64,000 bases of DNA from Kiritimatiellia bacterium (GTDB lineage Bacteria; Verrucomicrobiota; Kiritimatiellia; RFP12; UBA1067), in NCBI GenBank assembly GCA_017525225.1, contig JAFXTB010000162.1, forward strand, positions 20,270 through 84,269, read 5' to 3'. The position numbers and the translations under genes were made by a program. Below, piece after piece: positions 36,434-44,596 of this stretch (the stretch's first letter is position 1; each line of letters starts with the position of its first letter). The notes beneath the pieces are model-generated. The model was not told the origin of the DNA. It did no database searches and worked only from the letters and a program-made list of their open reading frames with translations.

Positions 36434-36580
36434 AAAGTTAAAGCGTCATATTCGCCGGAGGACTTCTTCGCCAGGAAGAAGGATGCGAAGCCCATCGGCT
36501 GGATGAGCAACCCGGACGAGATCGGCCCTGTGTTCGTGGATATGGCGACGCTTAAGCGGTTGGAAGAGCATAACGAGTAG
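36434..36580 (+). pseudogene. C-terminal remnant of an unidentified gene (contains right 82-bp repeat copy)
   Basis: An open stretch of 48 codons begins directly after an in-frame TAG (36431-36433) and has no start codon of its own. It reads SYSPEDFFARKKDAKPIG, WMSNPDEIGP, VFVDMATLKRLEEHNE and stop. Upstream, in the same frame, KKMCAETAMGA is interrupted by the TAG. It looks like the decayed tail of a protein gene; the 82-bp repeat 36480-36561 lies inside it. The rest of 36376-36601 holds nothing recognisable. Confidence 0.55.
36480..36561 (+). repeat. 82-bp direct repeat, right copy
   Basis: Identical to 34908-34989 except one G/A difference. Its position on both sides of the LRR gene suggests the segment was duplicated together with, or recombined around, that gene. 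Confidence 0.85.
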
Positions 36581-36601
36581 AGATGATTTAGGATTTTCTG
36601 T

Positions 36602-37389
36602 GTCCCGTCCAGAAGTAAACGCAAGTTTCCCTTGCGTTTACCCCCCGTAAAGATTAGTCGTCATTGACGAGGAGGAAGAATCTTATCCTTCCCTCCCGGG
36701 AGGGAGGCTTACGGACAGATCGTTCAACTCCGACGGCTCTCAAAGAGGGCTCCGCTACCGCTGCGCCCGATGCTCCGCGAAATCAGCCGCAGGAGATTGG
36801 CAGATCGTGAAGATTGATTTTGAGATGGGGTTCGCGGATGCTTGCGCACCCTTCGGGTTCGACTTCGTCGAATCTGCCCTTCGAAGCAAAGCTTCTTCGG
36901 CGCATTCCCCCATACCCCGAACGCCAGCCAATTGCCCGTGATTGGCCCACGCTCGGGGTCTGGGGCAGCGCCCCAGCTTCAAATCAATCTCCACAATCCA
37001 GCTGTTCCCTGTGGTTCGGCGGCGCAAGGCATAAGGCGCAGCGGTAGCGGAGCCCCATTTGTGAACCGTCGGAGTTGCATGACAGGCGCAATTGGCGCAT
37101 GCACGAGCGGGACAAACGCAAGCTCTCGTTGACACATGTGATATAATGGCCGCGCCAGTTCAAAGCAGCGAAACGAAAATCCGCACTTCTGCACGGGTAG
37201 CGTAAGCTGTAGACATCCGTCTCGACGTTCCCCTGGCAAAAGCAGCTTTTTGTTGCCCGTCCGCGACCAATTCGGCCGCGAGAGCTCCATGTTTGCGCCG
37301 AACGACATGCAATTTTGATGTCTCAAGGCAAAACTTATGCGAGAGCCTTGCGTTTACTTTTGGAACTTGCGTTTACTTCCGGACGGGAC
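36602..37389. mobile_element. 788-bp nested palindromic element with 24-bp terminal inverted repeats
   Basis: The ends 36602-36625 and 37366-37389 are inverted copies matching at 23 of 24 positions (beginning GTCCCGTCC). Inside, 36725-36767 and 37035-37077 are inverted at 39 of 43, 36809-36830 and 36971-36992 at 18 of 22, and 36915-36932 and 36941-36958 at 14 of 18, so the whole left part folds about a centre near 36937. The 11-mer GTAAACGCAAG occurs twice inverted at the left end (hairpin 36615-36641) and twice at the right end. No transposase or convincing ORF is present. It could be a non-autonomous transposable element or a large structured RNA. Confidence 0.6.
37139..37147 (+). promoter_or_regulatory. 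Extended -10 promoter inside the palindromic element
   Basis: TGATATAAT with the TG of an extended -10. The start is expected near 37154, with no start codon there. Downstream to about 37280 are small hairpins (AGAC-atcc-GTCT; GGCAA...TTGCC), so an unidentified small RNA may begin here. Confidence 0.4.
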
Positions 37390-37433
37390 GAATTTGTTAT
37401 TGGGGTTTGTATCTTGTTGCCTCACCTTGGTTT

Positions 37434-37442
37434 TGGTATAAT
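37434..37442 (+). promoter_or_regulatory. Extended -10 promoter of DUF3791 gene, leaderless spacing
   Basis: TTTTGGTATAAT ending at 37442, then 6 nt, then ATG at 37449. It lies 45 bp outside the palindromic element. Confidence 0.75.
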
Positions 37443-37448
37443 GGGGCC

Positions 37449-37661
37449 ATGAGCGATAAAAGAATAGACAATTCAATTTTCATTATGTTCCTGTTGTCGG
37501 GGGCATATTGTGCCGCTCACCATATCTCTACGCAGGAATTTCTTGCCCTTGACGAAAAATATGCCATCCTAAATTACATAGCCGAATGCCCTGACATATT
37601 CGATTCGATGACGGAAGATGAGATGGTCAAGGAGATAGATGCTTATGTCAAAGGCGTTTGA
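37449..37661 (+). CDS. DUF3791-family small protein
   Basis: 70 aa. The pattern IFIMFLLSGAYCAAHHIS, then EFLALDEKYAILNYI and MVKEIDAYVKG fits the DUF3791 family, which usually precedes a DUF3990 protein in presumed toxin-antitoxin or ADP-ribosylation-like pairs. The start is fixed by the -10 box 6 nt upstream; the open frame extends further but has no signal for initiation. The end overlaps the next ORF by 23 nt. Confidence 0.7.
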   Translation: MSDKRIDNSIFIMFLLSGAYCAAHHISTQEFLALDEKYAILNYIAECPDIFDSMTEDEMVKEIDAYVKGV

Positions 37662-37857
37662 GCAACCACTTTTTCATGGTACGATCGCGTCAATTGATCG
37701 AATAGACGTTTCTCGCGGCATGAAACTATTTGAGTTGCTTTCAGATCCAGAGACGCGGTTATACCTTGAGAGCGACGATTATCTTAAATCTGCGTGCGCG
37801 GCAGAGCTTGACCGAGGCGTCGATGCCATGTACGATTTCATAAAGCCAGAATATTAA
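37639..37857 (+). pseudogene. Shortened DUF3990-like protein
   Basis: 72 aa. The N-terminus PLFHGTIASIDRIDVSRG matches the opening (L-Y/F-HG...I) of DUF3990 proteins, which are usually about twice this length. The next residues jump to a C-terminal-like helix (LYLESDDYLKSACAAE). The catalytic-looking middle (DFG-x-GFY) is absent, so an internal deletion is likely. AAGGAG precedes ATG 37639; a second ATG (37645) is also possible. It may be an inactive toxin or a second small regulatory partner. Confidence 0.5.
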
Positions 37858-37967
37858 AGCCCGATTCGTTCTGCATGTACGCTAAAGGCATGTATGGTGG
37901 CCGTTACCTTCCTAGCGTAACTGCTGAAATGGCCTTTAGCTTTTCATGTTCCTGCGACAGCGCAATG

Positions 37968-37976
37968 TGGTATAAT
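37968..37976 (+). promoter_or_regulatory. Extended -10 promoter of alr, leaderless spacing
   Basis: TGTGGTATAAT ending at 37976, then 6 nt, then ATG at 37983. No ribosome-binding site could fit between the expected start of transcription and the codon. Confidence 0.75.
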
Positions 37977-37982
37977 ATCGGC

Positions 37983-39101
37983 ATGGAACTTAAAAGAAGA
38001 GTGTGGGTTGAGATCGACCTGGGCAAGCTAAGGGAGAACTACGCCAGGATATCCGCCGCAGTGAAGCCGGCACGCGTGCTGTGCGTGCTGAAGGCCAACG
38101 CCTACGGTCTCGGCGTGATGCCGTATGCGCGCGCGCTGGGCGAGACCGATTGCGCCGGATTCGGCATTGCCGAGCCGTTCGAGGCGCTCCAGCTGGCGGA
38201 ATGCGGCAGACCGGTGCAGATACTGAGCAGCATCCTGCCCGACGAGATCGAGCCGATGGTCGCCGCAGGCGTGGCTCTGCCGGTCATCGACCTCGCCACC
38301 GCCAGACGCATCGATGCGGCGGCCAGGCGCCTCAAGACCATCGCAAAGGTCCATTTCAAGATCGACACCGGCATGGGAAGACTCGGCATCCTCGCCTCCG
38401 ACGCGCCCCGCGTCATCCGCGAGGTGAAGCGGCTTCGCAATCTCGACTGCGAAGGGATATTCTCGCACTGTCCGATGGCATACGATCCATCCAGCCCCTT
38501 CACCCAGGACCAGATCGACCTCTTCATCGCGATCCTCAAGGACGTCGCCAAGGCCGGCATACGCTTCAAGAAGGTGCATATCGCCGCATCCGATGCGATA
38601 AACAACTTCCCACGGGCAGCAAGACGTCCGTTCACCCAGGTACGCACGGGGATCAACCTACACGGCAGTTTCGATCCGAACGGCAAGCGCGCCCTGCAGG
38701 TGGAATCGGTACTCACGCTGAAGACGCGCGTGGCGCAGGTACGCGACCTGCCGCCCGGCACGACGCTCGGCTACGGTCGCACCTGGTGCCTGGCGAAGCG
38801 GACGCGCGTGGCGACCATATCCGCCGGCTACGCAGACGGCCTGCCGCTGGCGCTCACGAACCGGGGACATGTGCTCATCAAGGGCAGACCGTGCCCCGTG
38901 ATAGGACGCATCTCGATGGACTACACGACGGTGGACGCATCGCACGTGCCCGACATCGCCCCCGGCGACGAGGTGATATGCCTCGGCGGACGCGGACCAC
39001 ACGCCGTAACGCCCGACGACTGGGGCGCGCTCAAGGGCACCCACGCCTACGAGATAATCTGTTCGCTGGGCAACCGCGTGGAGCGCACCTACCGGGACTG
39101 A
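37983..39101 (+). CDS. alr: Alanine racemase
   Basis: 372 aa, normal length. The PLP lysine is K37 in VLKANAYG; the second catalytic residue, Tyr, is in SAGYADGLP (about 283); and ISMDYTTVD matches the C-terminal-domain signature. It makes D-alanine for peptidoglycan. The start at 37983 is set by the promoter position, while the frame stays open about 100 nt further. The last 13 nt overlap the convergent G1P dehydrogenase gene, so the two transcripts run into each other. Confidence 0.95.
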   Translation: MELKRRVWVEIDLGKLRENYARISAAVKPARVLCVLKANAYGLGVMPYARALGETDCAGFGIAEPFEALQLAECGRPVQILSSILPDEIEPMVAAGVALPVIDLATARRIDAAARRLKTIAKVHFKIDTGMGRLGILASDAPRVIREVKRLRNLDCEGIFSHCPMAYDPSSPFTQDQIDLFIAILKDVAKAGIRFKKVHIAASDAINNFPRAARRPFTQVRTGINLHGSFDPNGKRALQVESVLTLKTRVAQVRDLPPGTTLGYGRTWCLAKRTRVATISAGYADGLPLALTNRGHVLIKGRPCPVIGRISMDYTTVDASHVPDIAPGDEVICLGGRGPHAVTPDDWGALKGTHAYEIICSLGNRVERTYRD

Positions 39102-40465
39102 GACGAACCGTCGCTGGCGACATCCCACGGACCGCCCGCGCCGAACAGCCGGTCCATGAGCGTCGGCATGAGGCCGAGGCGCTGCACGAGATCCAGGCCG
39201 AAGTACCTGGCGCGCATGTACGGAACGCCGGCGAACGTCTCGCGGAAACGCGCGCGCGTGACGCCTATCTCCTCCGGCTCCACCGGCGCGCCAACCTTCC
39301 TGAGATTCCCCTTCACCTCCGCGAACGGCATTATCTGGGTGCGGATCCTCGCCGAAAGGTCGCCCCAGCCGTCGCGTATGACGGTCAGCTCGCAGCGGAG
39401 CGCATCCCGATCTGGGAACTTCTTCGCGTACTCCATCTCCGCGCGCTTGAGGTGTGCAGGACGGCCCGGGAACACGGCCGGCAGCGTGGCCTTGACTGCA
39501 TCGAACGACGGCCACCAGGCAGCCACCTTCGACTCTACATCCAGCTTCGATAGATCCTGCTCGAGCAGGAATTCCAGGGTGGCCGTGGAGGCGAGCGTGC
39601 CGATGCCCACCTTGAAGCCGTGCGACACCGGCCGCCCGCCGAACGCAAGGTCCTCCATGTCCCAGTAGTGCGACACCTGGTGTTCCGTGCCGCTTGCCGG
39701 ACGCGACGAGCCCATCGCCTGCATGGCGAAGGCGCTCATCACGAGCCCTTCGCAGAGCTTGCGGACCTCGCGCTCGTCACCCGAGGCGCAGCCGGACGGA
39801 TTGGAGAGCGTATCGCGCAAAGGCCCCTGCACAAGCCTCCAGGCGAGCGGATGGATCGCCTCCGAACCGATGAGATCGGCGATCATCCAATCCGCGCCGG
39901 CCGGGATCTTCGCGATTAGGTCGGCATAGCCGCTTGCCGTCATCTCACGGGGCGCGGCGGCCGCCACGGCGCTGTCGACGATGCAACCGAGCGGCGCCCT
40001 GCATTCAAGGGTCTGCTTCATGCCGTCCTTCGTGATGGCCGCGCCATACGCGGTGTAGCCATCCATCGAAGCCGCCGTGCCCACAACCATGTAGCGGAGG
40101 CCAAGCTCCTCGCAGGAACGCTTCACGAGGTCGTTGATGACGCCCGAACCAACCGCCACGGGAATCGCGCCCGGGACGGCGGCGATGGCTCCACGCACCT
40201 CCTCCACCTTCGCGTATGTGGCATGGAAGTCGGAACCATCGGGATTGATCACATATTCCGAGACGGCATACCCGGCCGCGCCCAGGATCTCCACCACGCG
40301 GGCCCCTGCCACGGCCCGCGTACGCGGATCGTCCACGACGATGGCGCGGCGCGCCTCCGGAAACAGTTCCTTGAACATGCCTGCCGCCGACTCCACGGCA
40401 CCCGGACCGATCACGCACGCCTTGGTGTCGGTGGCCTGCGCCAGCGCCTCCTCTATCATCGTCAT
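39089..40465 (-). CDS. sn-Glycerol-1-phosphate dehydrogenase-like (AraM/EgsA) protein
   Basis: 458 aa, iron/zinc alcohol dehydrogenase superfamily. GSGVINDLVKR is the NAD-binding glycine motif; the metal-binding region has GTEHQVSHYWD and a later SHGFKVGIG. The family forms glycerol-1-phosphate from dihydroxyacetone phosphate, or acts on related polyols. Bacterial AraM proteins of this size exist. Two adjacent ATGs (40465 and 40459) are possible; the first overlaps the upstream stop by ATGA. It is the last gene of a six-gene operon. Confidence 0.8.
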   Translation of the reverse strand: MTMIEEALAQATDTKACVIGPGAVESAAGMFKELFPEARRAIVVDDPRTRAVAGARVVEILGAAGYAVSEYVINPDGSDFHATYAKVEEVRGAIAAVPGAIPVAVGSGVINDLVKRSCEELGLRYMVVGTAASMDGYTAYGAAITKDGMKQTLECRAPLGCIVDSAVAAAAPREMTASGYADLIAKIPAGADWMIADLIGSEAIHPLAWRLVQGPLRDTLSNPSGCASGDEREVRKLCEGLVMSAFAMQAMGSSRPASGTEHQVSHYWDMEDLAFGGRPVSHGFKVGIGTLASTATLEFLLEQDLSKLDVESKVAAWWPSFDAVKATLPAVFPGRPAHLKRAEMEYAKKFPDRDALRCELTVIRDGWGDLSARIRTQIMPFAEVKGNLRKVGAPVEPEEIGVTRARFRETFAGVPYMRARYFGLDLVQRLGLMPTLMDRLFGAGGPWDVASDGSSQSR

Positions 40466-41253
40466 AATCTCCTGTCTCCTTTCATTCCATGCCGCGATGC
40501 GGTCTTCGCATGGTTTACTCCATAGCCGAAAAGCGCGAAATCGCCACGAAGCGGATCATCGGGGAACACCTCCGCCAGCGCCGCGGTGAGCCGGCGGGCG
40601 GACGCCATCGACGCCGACGAGCCCTTGAGAAGCCCGAGTCGAACCGACTGGCGCACGACATGGGTATCGAGCGGCATTACCAGCGTACGACGGTCGATGA
40701 AGTCCGCCCACAGCCCCAGATCCACGGGCGAACCCGACCGCACCATCCATCGCAGGAACATGCACACCCGCTTGCACGCCGAACGGGCGTCTTTCGGGAC
40801 AACGCCGGCACCGCACGGCGCGAAGCGGCGGCAGATCGCCTCCACCGCCCTGAAACCGTCGCCTGCGGCCTCGCGCCGGACGTATGCGCCGAGCGTGCCA
40901 TGCTCCACGAGAAGGTCGCGGTAGGCCGCAAGGAAGTCGTGCATGCATCCGCACGTGAAGAACCTGTAGAAGCAGCGCGTGCATCCGCGCGGCAGGTCGG
41001 CGGCGAACCTGCCTTCGCGCACCCAGGAATCCATGTCGCTGCCGGCCCGGTCAAGGAGCCCCTGAACCCGGGGCATGAAAAGGCTACGGCTGCCGAAGCT
41101 GAGGCAGGAGGCCACGAAGGCTACGGCCTCGCGGTTGGCATCCCCTTCCACCTGGTGCATGAACCACGATGGATCGCCGTCCAGGAACGAGGCGGTCTCG
41201 TACTGCGCGGCATACCGCCGCAGCATACGCCTTACATCCGCACCTACCTTCAT
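40462..41253 (-). CDS. TIGR02757/DUF2400-family protein
   Basis: 263 aa. The family signature is seen as DPSWFMHQVEGDANREAVAF, FGSRSLFMP, KDARSACKRVCMFLRWMVRS and PLDTHVVRQSVRLGLL. The PLDTHV motif and the helical content resemble the helix-hairpin DNA-glycosylase fold, but the family has no established activity. The start at 41253 overlaps the polyferredoxin stop (ATGA), and the stop overlaps the next start the same way. Confidence 0.85.
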   Translation of the reverse strand: MKVGADVRRMLRRYAAQYETASFLDGDPSWFMHQVEGDANREAVAFVASCLSFGSRSLFMPRVQGLLDRAGSDMDSWVREGRFAADLPRGCTRCFYRFFTCGCMHDFLAAYRDLLVEHGTLGAYVRREAAGDGFRAVEAICRRFAPCGAGVVPKDARSACKRVCMFLRWMVRSGSPVDLGLWADFIDRRTLVMPLDTHVVRQSVRLGLLKGSSASMASARRLTAALAEVFPDDPLRGDFALFGYGVNHAKTASRHGMKGDRRL

Positions 41254-42737
41254 ACCGCATCCTTCGCACGCATCTCGCGATGCGTCTCGTACGCCTTCAC
41301 CACCATGGCGGGTAGCGGACGCGACGGACACACGTGCTCGCAGGCGCCGCAGCCGATGCACTTCAACCCATCAACCACCGGTACCCACGCATTCGCGTCG
41401 GTCTTGACGCGCACTATGGCCTTGACGGGACAATGCCGCTCGCACGCCGTGCAGACGACACCTTCCGTAGCCGCGATGCAGCGATCGCGATGCCACTCGG
41501 CCTGGCCGATGTGCACATTCTCCTTCCTTACGCCGTCGAGCGGAGCGATAGCGCCGGCAGGGCAGACATCGGCGCAGCGCGTGCAGTCCAGCGGACAGAA
41601 CCCCTTGTCGAACGCCATCTCGGGTTGCATGAAATCCTTCGCCCGCAAGGATGGCCGCAGCACCTTGCACGGGCATGCCTTGACGCACAGCTGGCATCCG
41701 ACGCATCGATGCGAGAAGTTAGCGAGCGAACGCGATCCGGCAGGCTTGAGTGAGGCGTTGCGGACGTCTATGCCGGGCGGCGAAATCTCGGCGAACCCGC
41801 CATCGAACAGCTTGTCATCGGCGGCGTGTGCCGCCAGCGCGACACTTGTGGCGGCCGTACCAGCTATGAACCCCTTGCGCGTGACACCGTCTGGATGATC
41901 CTGCACAGAAGCGCCGTCCTCTGACTTCTCCTTCGCTGCGATACTCCTGCCGAACGACACCGCGCCGACAGGACATGCCGCCACGCAATCGAAGCAGTCC
42001 ACGCACAGCGACGGGTCGACCTTGCCACCACGGCCCTCTATCACCAGCGCACCGGTCTTGCAGCCCCGCTCACACTTGCGGCAGCCGATGCAGGAACGAG
42101 CATCTATCCGCGGTCGGAGGGGCGCCTTTCTGGAGACAAGCCCCAGGAACGTGCCGACCGGGCATATCCAGCCGCACCATGCGCGGCCACGTCCGCATGC
42201 CGCCAGCAGGAGCACGAAGGCAACGAGCGCAGGCCCGGCCCACATCGCGGGTTCGCGGACGAATCCACGCCAATTTCCGATACCTTCCCAGACCGCGAAC
42301 ATACGGCCGAACATGCCGTACGGATCAAGCCAGACGAATCCAAGGCCGCACACCCCCGCCACGATGAACGCGGCCAGTACCGCATAGCGGACGATCTGGC
42401 GGATTTCTGACGGCGCCGGGGCCTTGCGCGGCGGACGGCGGAAAAGCCATCTGGCCGCCCTTCCCAGCCGCCCACTGACATCCTGCAGAAGGCCGAGCGG
42501 ACACATCACGCTGCAGTAGATGCGGCCGCAGAGGGCCGTGACGACCAGGATCGCGCCCGCCGCCACGACGTTCACGGAAAGGATGGCGGCCAGCAGCTGA
42601 GTCCTGGGAAGCGGCGCAAGATACGACGCGAAGCGCCATTCCATCCCAATGAACAGAGCGATGAAAGCCGACAGCACGAAGAAAGCCGCGATGCGCCGCA
42701 GCCATGCCATGCAACCTCTGAACGATCTACCGGACAT
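41250..42737 (-). CDS. Membrane polyferredoxin (NapH/NosR-like)
   Basis: 495 aa. Four or five N-terminal membrane helices contain CGRIYCSVMCPLG and CGWICPVG, the NapH-type cysteine motifs. At least five 4Fe-4S motifs follow (CIGCRKCERGC, CVDCFDCVAACP, CVGCQLCVKACP, CTRCADVCP, CIGCGACEHVCP). Between clusters, about residue 275, lies TRKGFIAGTAATSVALAAHA, which looks like a Tat-type signal buried in the chain and suggests a fusion of a membrane ferredoxin and a once-separate exported ferredoxin. It should pass electrons across or along the inner membrane. The start overlaps the upstream AKR gene by 11 nt. Confidence 0.85.
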   Translation of the reverse strand: MSGRSFRGCMAWLRRIAAFFVLSAFIALFIGMEWRFASYLAPLPRTQLLAAILSVNVVAAGAILVVTALCGRIYCSVMCPLGLLQDVSGRLGRAARWLFRRPPRKAPAPSEIRQIVRYAVLAAFIVAGVCGLGFVWLDPYGMFGRMFAVWEGIGNWRGFVREPAMWAGPALVAFVLLLAACGRGRAWCGWICPVGTFLGLVSRKAPLRPRIDARSCIGCRKCERGCKTGALVIEGRGGKVDPSLCVDCFDCVAACPVGAVSFGRSIAAKEKSEDGASVQDHPDGVTRKGFIAGTAATSVALAAHAADDKLFDGGFAEISPPGIDVRNASLKPAGSRSLANFSHRCVGCQLCVKACPCKVLRPSLRAKDFMQPEMAFDKGFCPLDCTRCADVCPAGAIAPLDGVRKENVHIGQAEWHRDRCIAATEGVVCTACERHCPVKAIVRVKTDANAWVPVVDGLKCIGCGACEHVCPSRPLPAMVVKAYETHREMRAKDAV

Positions 42738-44079
42738 GGCGCTCCTCCTTCCTCCATTCCGCAACCTGGATGTCGATGTCGGCCATGCGCAAGGGGATGT
42801 CGATGCGCTGCGGACAGTGCGCCACGCATCTTCCGCAGCCGATGCAGTGCTCGGCCTGGCGGAGATGCGGGATGGCGCTGTCGTAGTCCATGAGGAAACG
42901 CCGACGGTTGGCCGCATGGCCGGGGGCTGCGGGATCATCGGGCAGGCGGTTGTCGGTGCAGGCGGAGTTCCAGCAGTCGAATACGCCGGGGATGTCAATG
43001 CCGTACGGGCATGGCATGCAGTACTGGCAGAGGTTGCACGGGACGGTCTTGCCCTGGAGCATCAACCTTGCGACATCCTCAAGAACATCCATCTCCTTCG
43101 CGGTGAGCGGTTTAAGCGGAGAGAGCGTGGCGATGTTCTCAACGATGTGCGACTTGTATGTCATGCCGCTGAGGATTGTGAGCACCTTCGGATGCGAACC
43201 GCAGAAGCGGAACGCCCACGAGGCCAGCGAGGCGTCGGGGTCGAGCCCCTTTAGCTTTGCGGAGATGGCATAGTTGAATCGCGCGAGCCTGCCGCCGAGC
43301 AGCGGCTCCATCACTACGACGGGTATATCCTTCGCGGCAAGGGTCTTGTAGAGGTAGCTGGCGTCGAGGTTGCGGGCGTTGACCTCCTTGGCGTGGCGCC
43401 AGTCCACGTAGTTCATCTGGATCTGGCAGAAGTCCCACTGGCAGCGGTCGTGGTTCTCCATGCACCATTCGAAGGCCCGCGAATCGCCGTGGAACGAGAA
43501 GCCGAGGTTTCTGATGCGGCCGGCCTTGCGCTCCGCCAGCAGCCATTCGAGCGCGCCGTTGTCGATGTAGCGGCGCCTGAAGGTCTCGAGGCCGCCGTTG
43601 CCGATGGAATGGAGGAGGTAGAAGTCGAAGTAGTCGGTGCGGAGGCTCTTCATCGAGTTCTCGAACATCTCCTTGGCCTTAGGGAGCTTCCAGTACGTCT
43701 CGTTGAAGTTGCTTAGCTTGGTGGCCAGGAAGTAGCTGCCGCGCGGATGGCGGGAAAGGGCCTCGCCCATCACCCGCTCCGACTCGCCCCTGCAGTATAC
43801 GGGCGACGTGTCGAAGTAGTTCACGCCGTGGGCGAGCATGTAGTCCACGTGCGCGTTGACCATCGCCTGGTCTATCGACTTCGTGGAGAACCCTTCCGCC
43901 GGCTTGCCGCCGAGGCGTCCCGTGGCATGGGCGCCATCGACCGTGGGCAGACGCATCGCGCCGTAGCCGAGAAGCGACACCTTCTCGCCATGCCTGCCCG
44001 TACGCATCTCGAGCCTGCCGGGAGCCCTTCCGCCGCCCGAGAGGAATTCACGCCGGGTTGAAGCTTCATCTTTTCCCAT
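42727..44079 (-). CDS. Aldo/keto reductase with C-terminal 4Fe-4S domain
   Basis: 450 aa. A short TRREFLSGGG (Tat-like, but without a hydrophobic stretch) precedes an AKR barrel (NYFDTSPVYCRGES, ATKLSN, FYLLHS). The C-terminal 100 residues have CNLCQYCMPCPYGIDIP and CIGCGRCVAHCPQRIDIP, two iron-sulfur sites. This fusion is common in anaerobes. It is encoded directly before the membrane polyferredoxin, a likely electron partner. The start at 44079 was chosen over longer frames that read into ruvC. Confidence 0.88.
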   Translation of the reverse strand: MGKDEASTRREFLSGGGRAPGRLEMRTGRHGEKVSLLGYGAMRLPTVDGAHATGRLGGKPAEGFSTKSIDQAMVNAHVDYMLAHGVNYFDTSPVYCRGESERVMGEALSRHPRGSYFLATKLSNFNETYWKLPKAKEMFENSMKSLRTDYFDFYLLHSIGNGGLETFRRRYIDNGALEWLLAERKAGRIRNLGFSFHGDSRAFEWCMENHDRCQWDFCQIQMNYVDWRHAKEVNARNLDASYLYKTLAAKDIPVVVMEPLLGGRLARFNYAISAKLKGLDPDASLASWAFRFCGSHPKVLTILSGMTYKSHIVENIATLSPLKPLTAKEMDVLEDVARLMLQGKTVPCNLCQYCMPCPYGIDIPGVFDCWNSACTDNRLPDDPAAPGHAANRRRFLMDYDSAIPHLRQAEHCIGCGRCVAHCPQRIDIPLRMADIDIQVAEWRKEERHVR

Positions 44080-44104
44080 GTCCGAACATCCTTTCGTACG
44101 GTTG

Positions 44105-44596
44105 CTATATCGCGGAGCGGGTGGCGAGGAGCGAGTTGGAGTGCGCATGGGCGATGGCGAGCGCCAGCGCATCGGCGGCGTCGTTCTGGGGCAGTTCGGG
44201 AAGCGCTAGAAGCGTCTTAACCATGCGCTGCATCTGCAGCTTCTCCGCGAGACCGTTGCCGCATACCGCCATCTTCACACGGCGCGGCTCGTACTCGAAG
44301 ATGGGCAGGGACGCATCCGCCGCCGCTGTGATCACGGCCCCGCGCGCCTCGCCCAGCACGAGCATCGTGCCGGCGTTCTTGCCGTAGATCACGCTCTCGA
44401 TGGACATGACGTCCGGACTATGCAGCGCGATAAGCTCCACCACGCGGCCGTGGATGTTCCTGAGGCATGCCGACAGCGGCAGCTTCGGCGCGTTCCTGAT
44501 GGTGCCGGCGTCGAGCGCCGAGAGACGGGAACCTTCCACCGACAGCACGCCGTATCCGGTCGAGCGCAGGGAGGTATCTATGCCGAGGATCGTCAT
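44105..44596 (-). CDS. ruvC: Holliday junction resolvase RuvC
   Basis: 163 aa, normal length. The active-site acids are visible: D7 in LGIDTS, E in SIESVIYGK (about 67) and the NDAADAL pair (about 137-140). It cleaves Holliday junctions with RuvAB. The start at 44596 is supported by homologue alignment (M-x-I-LGID) and by an ATGA overlap with the upstream transporter gene. Confidence 0.93.
   Translation of the reverse strand: MTILGIDTSLRSTGYGVLSVEGSRLSALDAGTIRNAPKLPLSACLRNIHGRVVELIALHSPDVMSIESVIYGKNAGTMLVLGEARGAVITAAADASLPIFEYEPRRVKMAVCGNGLAEKLQMQRMVKTLLALPELPQNDAADALALAIAHAHSNSLLATRSAI

Noticed and set aside
36755..37135. A 126-codon minus-strand frame and overlapping plus-strand frames in the palindromic element
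   Set aside because: Cys/Arg-rich translations with no motif, and frames exist on both strands because the sequence is self-complementary.
36602..37389. Insertion sequence with transposase
   Set aside because: Inverted ends fit, but no DDE or other transposase motif is present in any frame.
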